A DNA stretch of 64,000 nt from Echinicola sp. 20G (GTDB lineage Bacteria; Bacteroidota; Bacteroidia; Cytophagales; Cyclobacteriaceae), in contig NZ_AP024154.1 of the NCBI RefSeq assembly GCF_015533855.1, positions 4,098,501 to 4,162,500 on the forward strand. Direction: 5' to 3'. This document shows positions 18,807 to 27,857 of the stretch, one piece after another. The translations under genes and the position numbers were made by a program. Numbering within the stretch: the first letter of the stretch is position 1; each line of letters starts with the position of its first letter. Below the pieces are notes generated by a model. It searched no databases. It was given only the letters and a program-made list of their open reading frames with translations, and was not told the origin of the DNA.

Positions 18807-19949
18807 TTAGGAGTGGGATTCTCCTTTGCCTACCCGATTACCAGCTGGCATTCCTATCAATTCATAATTGGTGCTTCTTCCTCCTGCTGCTTCTTTTTGC
18901 AAGATCCCTTTCTCAATAAGGTCGTTGATATCCCTAACTGCTGAATCTTTAGAGCACTTTGCAATCTTTGCCCATTTGGACGAGGTTAATTTCCCGTCAA
19001 AACCATCCATTAGCCTATTCAATAATTTCCTTTGTCGGTCGTTTATTGGAGTATCTATGTGCTTCCGCCAAAAATCCGCTTTGAACAGAACTTTTGAAAG
19101 TATTAAATCCGTGGACCTTAAAGCGTTGATCAAACAGTTTAAAAACCAAACCATCCAATCAGTTATATCCAAATTCCCCTTTTGCGTTTTTTCCAATATC
19201 TCATAATACTGCTTTCTTTCCAACCGGACCTGGGCAGACATACTGTAAAAACGTTGGTTACTTTTGTCAGCTTGCGCCAACAGCATATCCGTCAATGCTC
19301 TGGTAATTCTTCCATTTCCATCTTCAAAAGGGTGGATGGTTACAAACCATAAATGGGCGATTGCTGCTTTCATTACCAAGTCCATTTTACTGTTATTGAA
19401 CCAATCTAGAAATCGGGTCATTTCTTTTTCAACCAGGTTGGAATCAGGCGCTTGAAAGTGAACCCTTTCTTTCCCCATTGCCCCGGATACTACCTGCATA
19501 GGCCCAGTAGTATCTTTTCTCCAATCTGCTACGGTAATTTTGTACATCCCACTTCTTCCTGTGGGAAACAATGCAGCATGCCAGTCAAAAAGCCTGTCAG
19601 CCGTTAATGGGTCAAAGCATCTCTGGGTAGCGTCAAGCATCATTTCTACTACTCCTTCTACACTTCTGTCAGCATCCACCGCTCCTGCTATTTCCATTCC
19701 CAATCTACGGGCAATTGATGAACGCACTTGGTCAGGGTCAAGGAATTCGCCTTCTATCTCCGATGATTTTAATACATCAAGGGTCAATGTATCAAGTAGC
19801 GCCTCATTTCTCAAATCGAAGCCTAATGTTTCCATTTTCCCAATAAGTCTACCCTGTAAATTTCTTGCCTCACTTAACAGGTCCAGGAAGTCATTACTGT
19901 TCCAGGTAAATTCCGGCCAATTATCTTTTTGATGTATAAAAGCTTTCAT
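18807..19949 (-). CDS. Class II Fic protein (AMPylator/deAMPylator) with winged helix
   Basis: Fic/DOC-family enzyme that transfers AMP (or a related group) to a protein target. The catalytic loop HPFEDGNGRITRAL (206-219) is complete. An N-terminal inhibitory helix with the S/TxxxEG motif (SSEIEG, 62-67) marks class II self-inhibition. A C-terminal winged helix (about 300-365; SKWAKIAKCSKDSAVRDI) could bind DNA. No separate antitoxin gene adjoins it. An array of 11-base repeats lies 15-95 bases upstream of the start, suggesting autoregulation. Target unknown. Confidence 0.92.
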   Translation of the reverse strand: MKAFIHQKDNWPEFTWNSNDFLDLLSEARNLQGRLIGKMETLGFDLRNEALLDTLTLDVLKSSEIEGEFLDPDQVRSSIARRLGMEIAGAVDADRSVEGVVEMMLDATQRCFDPLTADRLFDWHAALFPTGRSGMYKITVADWRKDTTGPMQVVSGAMGKERVHFQAPDSNLVEKEMTRFLDWFNNSKMDLVMKAAIAHLWFVTIHPFEDGNGRITRALTDMLLAQADKSNQRFYSMSAQVRLERKQYYEILEKTQKGNLDITDWMVWFLNCLINALRSTDLILSKVLFKADFWRKHIDTPINDRQRKLLNRLMDGFDGKLTSSKWAKIAKCSKDSAVRDINDLIEKGILQKEAAGGRSTNYELIGMPAGNRVGKGESHS

Positions 19950-19963
19950 TCAATGCACTGTTT

Positions 19964-20044
19964 GCAACGAAAATAACCTTTATTCGACGCAAACCAAAAT
20001 TAATCGTTGCTTATTTTGCATCAAATAGCATCCTTATTCGTTGC
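19964..20044 (-). promoter_or_regulatory. Operator-like repeat array upstream of fic
   Basis: Three direct 11-base words (TTATTCGACGC 19980-19990, TTAATCGTTGC 20000-20010, TTATTCGTTGC 20034-20044) and one inverted copy (GCAACGAAAATAA 19964-19976) sit just upstream of the Fic start. Spacing of 20 and 34 bases. Such an array fits a binding site for the Fic winged helix; binding is inferred. Confidence 0.5.
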
Positions 20045-20199
20045 AGGGTCGTCTCTTTTGCTATTGACTGATGTTTTTTATGGTTGACCAAAAAGAAAAA
20101 CTAGGCCTGAAATAGCAGTTTACAAATAATAGAACATTAACATTTGAAAAACTCATGCTAAAATTCTTGTTCTATTCATATGGATTTGGAATCCAGGTG

Positions 20200-20497
20200 A
20201 AAAAAGGGACAAAAAAGGGGACAGGTTCATTTTGGTTTTATGGCTCTAAATTTATTTGAATCGTATTATTTAAAATCGGCTCCAATTGTCAAATAAATCC
20301 ATTTTTCAATTCGAATTTTTGAATGGTCTTTTTTTTTGATGTAAAAAGCAGAAAATCGACCTACTTGAAGATGGACAAATTTCAGGAAACGAACCTTTGA
20401 TTTAGAATTGAATTCATTTGCATGTTTTTGAATATTATTTCCACCTCGTAAAATTCGTACTGTACGAGGGGTACGAGCCGTGCGAAGTGTACGAATC
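20200..20497. repeat. Structured dispersed repeat, copy 2
   Basis: Matches 11231-11527 end to end with scattered substitutions. The terminal hairpin arms AATTCGTAC (20452-20460) and GTACGAAT (20489-20496) are kept although inner bases changed, which suggests the fold matters. Lies upstream of fic in a gene-poor stretch. Confidence 0.75.
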
Positions 20498-21280
20498 ATA
20501 GATTGTGTTAAAGAAAATTTTAATATGCATTTTTTCATGGTTACCATCCAGTTCCTAATAGAGACCATAATGGTCAACAGGATTTGAGCTTCGTAAACCT
20601 AAAGAGTTCTCACATATTGAAAAAGGGGTGAACGTATTATGATGTGGAAACTGGAAGACGAGAAAAAGACTGGAGACATTGTTCTCCCAACTCTGTGACC
20701 AGTTTATGATCCTAAGAAATTAAGCCCAATCATTCCTCGGCTTCAAAACCAGAATCCTTGTCAAAATACCTGCCTAACCTTGAAGAGTATTCCGAGCCAT
20801 AGTATACCAGTGTTTCAAGGCACTGTAACATACTGGTAGATTATGGATTTCATATTCCTGAAAAGTATAGAAGTATAGATACTCTCTCAACTACTGTACT
20901 TGACTAAGCTTATCCCATTCAAGATTCGTTTCTTATGGGAGGATATTTTATTAAATTCAATATTTATATCATAAAATTTGTTTTATAAGACACATTAAAA
21001 GCTCTATATACTGACAAGGCAGCTTAATTCAGAACCTTTTACGGTTTCTTAACGAATATAATACGCCATTAACTAGAAGATTTGATACTTATGTAATGTT
21101 TAGGTTTTCTGGCACTATCCATGTTATAATTAGTCAATCAAGTTTGAGTAGATTTCAGATAATATAAGAAAAAAAATAGGAGAAAGTGGAGCCAGATTTA
21201 ATTGAAACCACTCTTAAATTCTACAGGGAACAATGCAATTATAATAGAATAAATATGCTAAATAAATTTAATAAAGGACC
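20498..21280. other. Non-coding stretch between repeat and Cap15 relic
   Basis: About 780 bases with no convincing gene. The minus strand near 20735-20835 has a short frame (ETLVYYGSEYSSRLGRYF, ending FEAEE) that reads like a protein C-terminus, but there is no upstream body. Probably a decayed accessory gene. Confidence 0.4.
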
Positions 21281-21770
21281 ATGAACAACGGATACTTCAA
21301 ATACTATAAATCAAGTGTTCTAGTAAGTTTACTAGTGATACTTGGAATCAGTCTATTCTTGGCAAAAGATTATTGGGGTTTGTCATTTTCAATAATTTCT
21401 GTGATCACGAGTCTTTTATTTTTCATTGACAAGTGGTTATGGAAAACTAGATTATTCTCTTGGATGTTTTGGATTGAAGACTTTTCAGGACGGTACGAGG
21501 GCCATCTTGAATATGAGTAAAGAGATGATAAATGTGTAGTAAAAAAAGGGGAAACTGAAACATGTTAAAATAATTCACCAAACTGGGAGCAAAATCACTG
21601 TTTTTTCATTCACTCAAAAACCAGATGGTACTCCATCTTCAGTTTCTGAAAGTTTAGGTTTGCATGTAGATAAACAAATGGAGATAAACATTTTGAATTA
21701 ATTTACTCCTATTTAAACCAAGGTAGTACAGAGCAAAATTTTTCACCGCATTATGGTGTAAGTCTTCAGA
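21281..21770 (+). pseudogene. Decayed Cap15-like CBASS effector (2TM + beta barrel)
   Basis: The first frame encodes two membrane helices and the start of a beta-barrel (WMFWIEDFSGRYEGHLEYE), then stops at 21518. Downstream the barrel continues in pieces in other frames: VKIIHQTGSKITVFSF, TPSSVSESLGLHVDK, then TNGDKHFELIYSYLNQ and FSPHYG. This order (G.Y.G, I.QTgSkI.V, SSxSES, L.YxYxN, HyG) fits the Cap15/S-2TMbeta family of cyclic-nucleotide-activated membrane effectors. At least one stop and two frameshifts make it non-functional. No CD-NTase gene is seen nearby. Confidence 0.6.
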
Positions 21771-22006
21771 CCAAAATGAACTGTTTACTTTTAAAACAAT
21801 CCATTTAACAGGGAGAGTGTCCCAATTTGAATGATTTATAAGATAAAAATGAATAAAAGCATTCTTTTTTGCCCAATGCCTTGTAAAGGTGTCTATGAGG
21901 TTTTGTTATAAATTTACCTACCTTGTTAGGGAAGGTGTTATATGCTCTAAAATCTTTATAATGTATTTTGTTTTAAACATGGAATATTAAGTATAAGTAC
22001 CGTCGC

Positions 22007-22990
22007 ATGAACGAGATTGAGAAGAATATACAAGAATTCAAAATTTGGCATGAAACACAATTACCGTATCATAATGCCGCAGTTAACTTCTTTTGCCAAC
22101 TAATTGATGCTATACCTAAAGTTCAGTTGGTCAAAGGAAGAACAAAAAGTTACGAGGAATGCATAAGTAAATTCACAAGGAAGTATTTGCCATATATTGA
22201 CAAAAAGGAAAAAGACGTAAAAATCAGTTATTACCTAACAGATTTAATTGGTATTCGTGCTGTTTGTTTTTATGCCGAAGAAGTGTATGAAATAAGGCGT
22301 GACCTTAGAAAGTACTTCAAAGAGCTAGAAATAACTGATAAGTCAAGCCAATTAGAAAAGACTGAGGATAAATTTGGTTACAAAAGTTTGCACCTTCAAT
22401 TGGTATTGAAGCGAGGACTGAAAGGTATTGATGATGTGGATAGGTTTAAAAATATTCAAATTGAGCTTCAAATTCGAACAGTTATACAGGACGCTTGGAG
22501 TGTATTGGATCATAAAATTAAATACAAAAAAAGCATACCACAGAGTTTGAAAAGAAGAATTAATAGGCTTTCAGCACTTTTTGAAATCGCAGATGAAGAA
22601 TTTTCAAATATTCAAAAAGAAATTTCGAAAGAAGAAAATAAAATAAACAATAGGCTGAAAAAAGGAGGGCGTATAGAAACGCTTAAAGTGCTGGATGTAT
22701 TTAGGTTCTTATTTGTTGCATTGAAATATTTTCCTCATTATGATTTTGCAGAATACAAGGTTGATAGTTTTGTCCAAGAAATCCTATTATTGAAAAGTGA
22801 TTTTACAGAAGGTGCCTTAAATGAAGCCTTGAAAGAAAACCTTTTGTATGTTGATACGATCGAAAAAAGGATAAATCAGCATTTGAACCCATATACTAAA
22901 ATTCGCTACTGTTTGTATAAGTCCAATATTGAAAGCTTTAAACCAATTTTATCAGTGCACCAACAAGGTATATTTAATGCCTTAGGTTAA
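22007..22990 (+). CDS. RelA/SpoT synthetase-domain protein
   Basis: Stand-alone (p)ppGpp-synthetase-fold protein, 327 residues. The RelA/SpoT domain (about 25-180) keeps the expected residues: K/R-rich KFTRKY, Asp79 in YLTDLIGIRAV, GYKSLHL (125-130) and Glu153 in IELQIRTVIQDAW. The hydrolase, TGS and ACT domains of long RSH enzymes are absent. Instead a helical C-terminal region of about 145 residues follows, larger than in housekeeping small alarmone synthetases. It follows a decayed CBASS effector, so a defence or toxin role (toxSAS or CapRel-like) is possible; no antitoxin gene is adjacent. Alarmone synthesis is otherwise the default. Confidence 0.85.
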   Translation: MNEIEKNIQEFKIWHETQLPYHNAAVNFFCQLIDAIPKVQLVKGRTKSYEECISKFTRKYLPYIDKKEKDVKISYYLTDLIGIRAVCFYAEEVYEIRRDLRKYFKELEITDKSSQLEKTEDKFGYKSLHLQLVLKRGLKGIDDVDRFKNIQIELQIRTVIQDAWSVLDHKIKYKKSIPQSLKRRINRLSALFEIADEEFSNIQKEISKEENKINNRLKKGGRIETLKVLDVFRFLFVALKYFPHYDFAEYKVDSFVQEILLLKSDFTEGALNEALKENLLYVDTIEKRINQHLNPYTKIRYCLYKSNIESFKPILSVHQQGIFNALG

Positions 22991-23180
22991 GAAGTTGATA
23001 TAAGAGATAATTGAAACTTAAATTTGGTTAAAGAAGTTTTCTCCCTGTAAGATTGGAGTGATTCTTTTTCAAGCAGCATTGATAATACCTTATTTACGAA
23101 ATTCTTGTTATTAATAATACTAGACAAGAACCTATAAGGTTTATTGAAAGGAAATTTCAGGCGCTTGTCAATATGTATTG

Positions 23181-23399
23181 TTATTTCTCCCGCATTTTTT
23201 TATTTTTTTCCACCAGAACACTATTAGGGACGAATTCTCTCTCGAAATAAACTAACTCTTTTTTTTCTGGAAATTCAACTATTTTACAATAATAGATCTG
23301 GTCAATATATCTTCTTATAATCAGTTTTAAACTAGGATTGACCTTAGCGTATACTATATCGCCTGGATTATAACTGTTTTGTACGAATTGTTTACTCAT
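23181..23399 (-). CDS. Small conserved hypothetical protein, 72 aa
   Basis: Small basic beta-rich protein with an SH3-like look: NPGDIVYAKVNPSLKLIIRRY, YYCKIVEFPEKKELVYFERE. I recall similar small proteins in Bacteroidota but know no function. No membrane span. Monocistronic, opposite in strand to its neighbours. Confidence 0.6.
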   Translation of the reverse strand: MSKQFVQNSYNPGDIVYAKVNPSLKLIIRRYIDQIYYCKIVEFPEKKELVYFEREFVPNSVLVEKNKKMREK

Positions 23400-23880
23400 G
23401 ATTCATTTTTTTATTATTACTAAAGTTTAGGCTTTTAAATATAAATCTGTTATAAAGTGATTGGTTAATCTTACATGAATCACACATTTAGAATATATGA
23501 GAATTTCTGATATTCTTTTTGGGTAATGCTTCAGTTAAAGATATTTATTGACTGATTTGAAAATAATAGGAACCTCTTTTTAGAAACAAAAGATAGTAAT
23601 TCAATATATTTCACTATCTTTACTGAATAAGATAAAAGGCAAATTTCAAAAATATTTTTGATCGCCTTGATTAGTGATGGCAATATAAGTGCCTGAGTAG
23701 CATTTCAAGAGTTTTCCCCTTCAATCGGCTTTAATTCTTTTCTCTACTTTTAATTCATAGTTGGCATTAGGTTGCAATTTGAATTAAGTCTGCAAATCGT
23801 ATTTTACTAGGAAGCCGAAATTTCATAATTATTACCTAAATACTCTTTATATCAAAAACATTAGATTTTCGGAATCAGTA
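23400..23880. other. Intergenic stretch
   Basis: About 480 AT-rich bases between divergent genes. No ORF, RNA or repeat recognised; presumably promoters. Confidence 0.5.
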
Positions 23881-24930
23881 TTGTCTGATTTCTCCATTAC
23901 CCTTCGTGGCCGCGTTAATTCCTATTTTAAAACAGCCAAAAAATCCAGGTTTGGAAATCTGGAAATGGTCCTCAAAACCTTCTTTATGTTAGGGTTTTAT
24001 TTTACCCCTATCCTAATAGTGATTTTGGGATTGGTTAATGAAAGCTGGCAGTTGATCCTGTGTTTCGTCTTAAGTGGTTTTGGAATGGCCGGTATTGGCA
24101 TGGGAGTTATGCATGATGCTATCCATGGGACCTATTCAAAAAACAGAAAAATAAATAAATTATTGAGTTATAGTCTGAATATGGTTGGGGCAAACGCAAC
24201 CGTGTGGAAGATTCAACATAATGTTCTTCATCATTCATATACCAATATTGATGAAGGAGATGATGACCTCAATGTTCCGTTATTCCTTCGATTTTCACCC
24301 CATGCAAAGAAAAATTGCTTCCATGCCTATCAGCATTGGTACACTTGGTTTTTTTATTGTTTGTCTACTTTATCATGGGTAACATCAAAGGATTTTATAA
24401 GGCTTGATAGGTATTATAAAATGGGCTTGCTGAAAGGAAAGCATATTTATCTCAATACTTTGTTTAAGATGGTGGCCTGGAAAATGGTTTATTATACATT
24501 CATTCTCCTTCTACCCATTCTGTTTTCACCTTTTGGCGCAGGAGAAATCCTGCTGGCATTCTTGCTGCTTCATTTTGTAACTGGATTATGCATTTCATTG
24601 GTGTTTCAGACAGCCCATATTATGCCCGAAGTATCATTTCCAATAATGAATAAAGATGGGGAGGTAAAAGGAGAAAGGATAATCCACCAATTGCTGACGA
24701 CCTGCAATTATTCAGAAAAGAACCGAGTGTTTTCTTGGCTAATTGGGGGGCTGAATTACCAAGTAGAGCATCATTTGTTTCCGGATGTTTGTCATGTACA
24801 CTATCATAAAATAGCTCCTATAGTGAGGGAAACAGCAGCAGAATATCAGTTGCCCTATTATTCAAAGGTGTCATTTTGGGATGCCTTAAAGTCCCATTTC
24901 AAAATGCTCCGTTGGCTGGGAAATAGTTAG
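23881..24930 (+). CDS. Membrane fatty acid desaturase (FADS type), paralogue A
   Basis: Integral-membrane di-iron desaturase (linoleoyl-CoA desaturase-like) inserting a double bond in acyl chains for membrane fluidity. All three histidine boxes are visible: HDAIH, HNVLHH and QVEHH. Four or more hydrophobic spans. Start TTG is the only start codon giving the N-terminus matching paralogue B (LRGRVNSYFK versus LRTRVNDYFK); no ATG exists upstream in the open frame, and a GGA lies at about -10. Close relative at 40549-41628. A cold-shock gene follows 178 bases downstream, fitting a cold or membrane-stress role. Confidence 0.93.
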   Translation: MSDFSITLRGRVNSYFKTAKKSRFGNLEMVLKTFFMLGFYFTPILIVILGLVNESWQLILCFVLSGFGMAGIGMGVMHDAIHGTYSKNRKINKLLSYSLNMVGANATVWKIQHNVLHHSYTNIDEGDDDLNVPLFLRFSPHAKKNCFHAYQHWYTWFFYCLSTLSWVTSKDFIRLDRYYKMGLLKGKHIYLNTLFKMVAWKMVYYTFILLLPILFSPFGAGEILLAFLLLHFVTGLCISLVFQTAHIMPEVSFPIMNKDGEVKGERIIHQLLTTCNYSEKNRVFSWLIGGLNYQVEHHLFPDVCHVHYHKIAPIVRETAAEYQLPYYSKVSFWDALKSHFKMLRWLGNS

Positions 24931-25108
24931 TACGATAAGAATGAAAACATGAAATTAAATTTTATCAAAATATCATAAGGGTGGAATTTTGTAAATATGA
25001 TTACCTACGAGTATAAGCTGATGTATATCATCTGAGTATGCACTATTTGGTTTTCACGAAACCCTTTGACTAAAACTAAATTAATAACAAATCAAAATTC
25101 AACAAAAC

Positions 25109-25300
25109 ATGAATGAAGGAACAGTAAAATTCTATAACGATTCCAAAGGCTACGGCTTTATTACCTCGACTGATAATGGAGAGGATATTTTCGTCCACCA
25201 AAGTGGATTGATAGATGAGATACAGGAAAATGATGAGGTAAAATTTGAGGTAGAACAAGGTAGAAAGGGCTTGAATGCGGTCAGGGTTGAACGAATTTAA
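25109..25300 (+). CDS. Cold-shock domain protein (CspA family)
   Basis: 63-residue RNA-chaperone-type OB fold with both RNA-binding motifs: KGYGFITS (RNP1) and DIFVHQ (RNP2). Typical length for a Csp. It has a long leader (from about 24950) and its own terminator. Confidence 0.95.
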   Translation: MNEGTVKFYNDSKGYGFITSTDNGEDIFVHQSGLIDEIQENDEVKFEVEQGRKGLNAVRVERI

Positions 25301-25342
25301 ATGACCAATTATCGCGGTTATCGTCCTTGATGATAAATAATT

Positions 25343-25388
25343 AAAGGTCTTGCTTACTTGAACTATTCAAGGGTGCATGACCTTTTTT
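25343..25388 (+). terminator. Intrinsic terminator after csp
   Basis: AAAGGTC and GACCTTTTTT form the outer stem; CTTGAA/TTCAAG nests inside. T-run at the end. Ends the cold-shock transcript. Confidence 0.7.
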
Positions 25389-25535
25389 ATATGGAAGTCC
25401 AGAATAAAAAGTAGAGGCATCTTGAAAAATGAGATAAGGCAAGACCGGCATCATTTTGAAGTGCAAAGTTTTAATCTTCATTTATAACCAGTCAATTTCA
25501 GTATCCGTTACTTAAAAGGAAACAATTGAAAAAAA

Positions 25536-26096
25536 ATGAAACTCTATATCAAATATATGGTTAGCCTCAGATGCAAAATGATGGTTAAAGAAGAACTTAA
25601 AAAATTAGGGTTTCAATATTTTTCTGTCGAATTGGGTACGGTAGATCTTCGTGAGGAAATTTCAGAGGAGCAACGAAAGGAATTTGCCAAGAATTTGTTG
25701 AGATCCGGCTTGGAGTTGTTGGAGGATAAAAGGAGTATACTTATCGGAAAAATAAAGAATTTAATAATTGAAATGGTCCATTATGAAGATGAATTGCCTA
25801 AAACTAATTATTCAGATTATATAAGTGAGAAACTGGGCTATGATTATACCTACTTGGCAAATACTTTTTCAGAGGTAAAAGGAGTAACCATACAGCAGTT
25901 TATTATTCTTCATAAGATCGAAAGGGTCAAGGAATTGCTATTGTATGACGAGCTAAGTCTTTCGGAAATTTCATATAAACTACATTATAGTAGTGCCGCC
26001 CATCTTTCCAATCAATTTAAAAAAGTTACAGGTCTTACTCCTTCTTATTACAAAAAGTTGAAGAAGAAACGGAATCAGAACTTGGAGAATTTGTAA
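25536..26096 (+). CDS. Short AraC-family regulator, 186 aa
   Basis: Bacteroidota-specific short AraC regulator. It has an N-terminal alpha/beta segment (YMVSLRCKMMVKEELKKLG) without the usual cupin, then helices and an AraC helix-turn-helix (about 85-180; LSLSEISYKLHYSSAAHL, KVTGLTPSYYK). Ligand unknown. It lies between the cold-shock gene and a tiny basic protein in a stress-type neighbourhood. Confidence 0.88.
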   Translation: MKLYIKYMVSLRCKMMVKEELKKLGFQYFSVELGTVDLREEISEEQRKEFAKNLLRSGLELLEDKRSILIGKIKNLIIEMVHYEDELPKTNYSDYISEKLGYDYTYLANTFSEVKGVTIQQFIILHKIERVKELLLYDELSLSEISYKLHYSSAAHLSNQFKKVTGLTPSYYKKLKKKRNQNLENL

Positions 26097-26771
26097 ATCT
26101 GTATATCCGCTATTTCACCAGTATATTTTACCCTTCAAAACATTCTCTCAAAAACAGCACAGATCTCACAGAAATGATTGTTTAAACCTTTCTACTGGCC
26201 CAGATAGGACCATGGAGGACAGGCAGTGGGAAATCAGGTTACTGGTGTGAAAATGGTCCATATTAATGAATATAACATTTTTAATATTGCTCCTTTAACC
26301 CGTATTTACCCCCTAGTTTAGCCGTGTTTATCCCGTGTTTTAGCCGTGTTGCTCTTATCAGAGGCTTAGGCTAGTCTACACCTTAAGTCCTAGAAAAGCA
26401 TGGGGACATACCTTTCAATATTTTGGTTGTAAGAAGCTTAGGAATCCTTCTATACCTCATCGCGATAAGCCAATATTTTTACAACTATTAAGGAGCTTGA
26501 TGGCATTTTCCATTCCGAAGAGAGATGATCCCCCCTTATCTTTTAACAGATTATGAGTCCATAAAATGTTTTTAAATTTTAGAGGGTTCGATTATTTGTT
26601 GTTTATAAAATGAATTTATCCACTTAGATCTGTCAAACTATTTTAATCAATGAAGATAAATGGGAAGGATGTGTGATATGTGTAAGTTTATTTTTTTTAC
26701 TGTAAGGTTTATTTTGTGAGATATCTTTAGATTTCTTGGTAAGATATTCTTATCTACTAAAATCAAATAAG
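26097..26771. other. Intergenic stretch with a short tandem repeat
   Basis: No gene seen. TTTAGCCGTGTT occurs at 26317-26328 and 26339-26350 (period 22) amid related CCCGT words. Otherwise AT-rich. Confidence 0.5.
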
Positions 26772-26888
26772 ATGACTAAGGAAAAAAATAGTAAATCGAA
26801 ATCAGACAAAAAGCAGCCGGTGAGAAATTTAAAAGAAAAGCGGGCCGCTAAGGAAGCAAAAAGAAGGGAAAAAGAGAAAAAAGATTAG
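26772..26888 (+). CDS. Tiny lysine-rich protein, 38 aa
   Basis: MTKEKNSKSKSDKKQPVRNL opens a 38-residue, extremely basic, helical peptide ending KRREKEKKD. Similar Lys-rich mini-proteins are widespread in Bacteroidota. It may bind nucleic acid or ribosomes; function unknown. AT-rich leader and stop are clean. Confidence 0.55.
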   Translation: MTKEKNSKSKSDKKQPVRNLKEKRAAKEAKRREKEKKD

Positions 26889-27203
26889 TTTGCCTCATCT
26901 CCTATAAATCAAGCCTTGTGAATGACAAGTGCTTATGGGTGCACAATAACAGGTCACTGCCCTGCTACTGTGCATGCCTTTCTATCTCTCTTCTGTTTTA
27001 TTAAGTACTCAAAACAGCTCTTTAAGGGATATTAGTGAGTAAAAAAGGTTGACCAAATAGAGCTTTTTATTAACCCTACCATCTCTTTCTTTCTGGTGGA
27101 CTGGATGATTTGGTATGAATATCATTTGTTCTTAATAAAAGGTTTCGTCGTTACAATGGTCTTATAATCGAGCGAATTATAAACCTATCATAATAGCAGG
27201 GAA
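26889..27203. other. Intergenic stretch
   Basis: About 315 bases upstream of the glycan operon. No gene or repeat recognised; presumably the operon promoter. Confidence 0.5.
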
Positions 27204-27857
27204 ATGCATGAAGAAATAAACAATCCAAAAGAAATAAATGCAACTGTCCTGGTGGCTCACCCTGATGATGAGACCATTTGGGCAGGAGGATTAATTTTAG
27301 AAAATCCTGATTGGAACTGGACCATCATTTGTCTTTGTAGGGCAAATGATGGAGATAGAGCTCCTAAGTTTTATCGAGCTCTGGAAATGTTTGGAGCCAA
27401 GGGCATAATGGCTGACCTTGACGATGGACCTGAACAAAATCCTTTAGATTTAAATATACTTGAAGACACTATAGTGGACTTATTGTCTTGTAGACCAGTG
27501 AATTTGATTTTTTCCCATAGTCCTTATGGTGAATATACCCGACATCTCAGGCATGAAGAAATCGGTAAATCAGTTATAAAATTATGGGAAGAGAAGCGTA
27601 TCAAGACTGATGAATTATGGCTTTTTGCCTATCGCGACAACAACATGCGCCATGTGCCCAAACCTATTCCTGATGCCCACTTTCATTTACCACTTGTAGG
27701 GAATGTTTTTAAAGAAAAGCGGGCATTAATCAGCAGCGTATATGGTTTTTCCAATGAGAGCTGGGAATTTAAGGCGTGCAATTGGACGGAAGCTTTTTGG
27801 TGTTTTCTAAATGCTGAGGATGCCTCTAAATGGTTTAAAAAACATTCAAGGAAATGA
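27204..27857 (+). CDS. PIG-L/LmbE-family deacetylase
   Basis: Zinc-dependent N-acetyl-sugar deacetylase fold. The AHPDDE motif (18-23) and a second metal/His segment (SHSPYGEYTRHLRHEE) are present. Cytoplasmic, about 217 residues. Its stop overlaps the next glycosyltransferase start (ATGA), so the two are translationally coupled and deacetylation probably acts on the same glycan or glycoside. Exact substrate unknown. Confidence 0.9.
   Translation: MHEEINNPKEINATVLVAHPDDETIWAGGLILENPDWNWTIICLCRANDGDRAPKFYRALEMFGAKGIMADLDDGPEQNPLDLNILEDTIVDLLSCRPVNLIFSHSPYGEYTRHLRHEEIGKSVIKLWEEKRIKTDELWLFAYRDNNMRHVPKPIPDAHFHLPLVGNVFKEKRALISSVYGFSNESWEFKACNWTEAFWCFLNAEDASKWFKKHSRK

Noticed and set aside
18753..18944. 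Protein frames antisense to the Fic gene
   Set aside because: Low-complexity shadows of the Fic reading frame.
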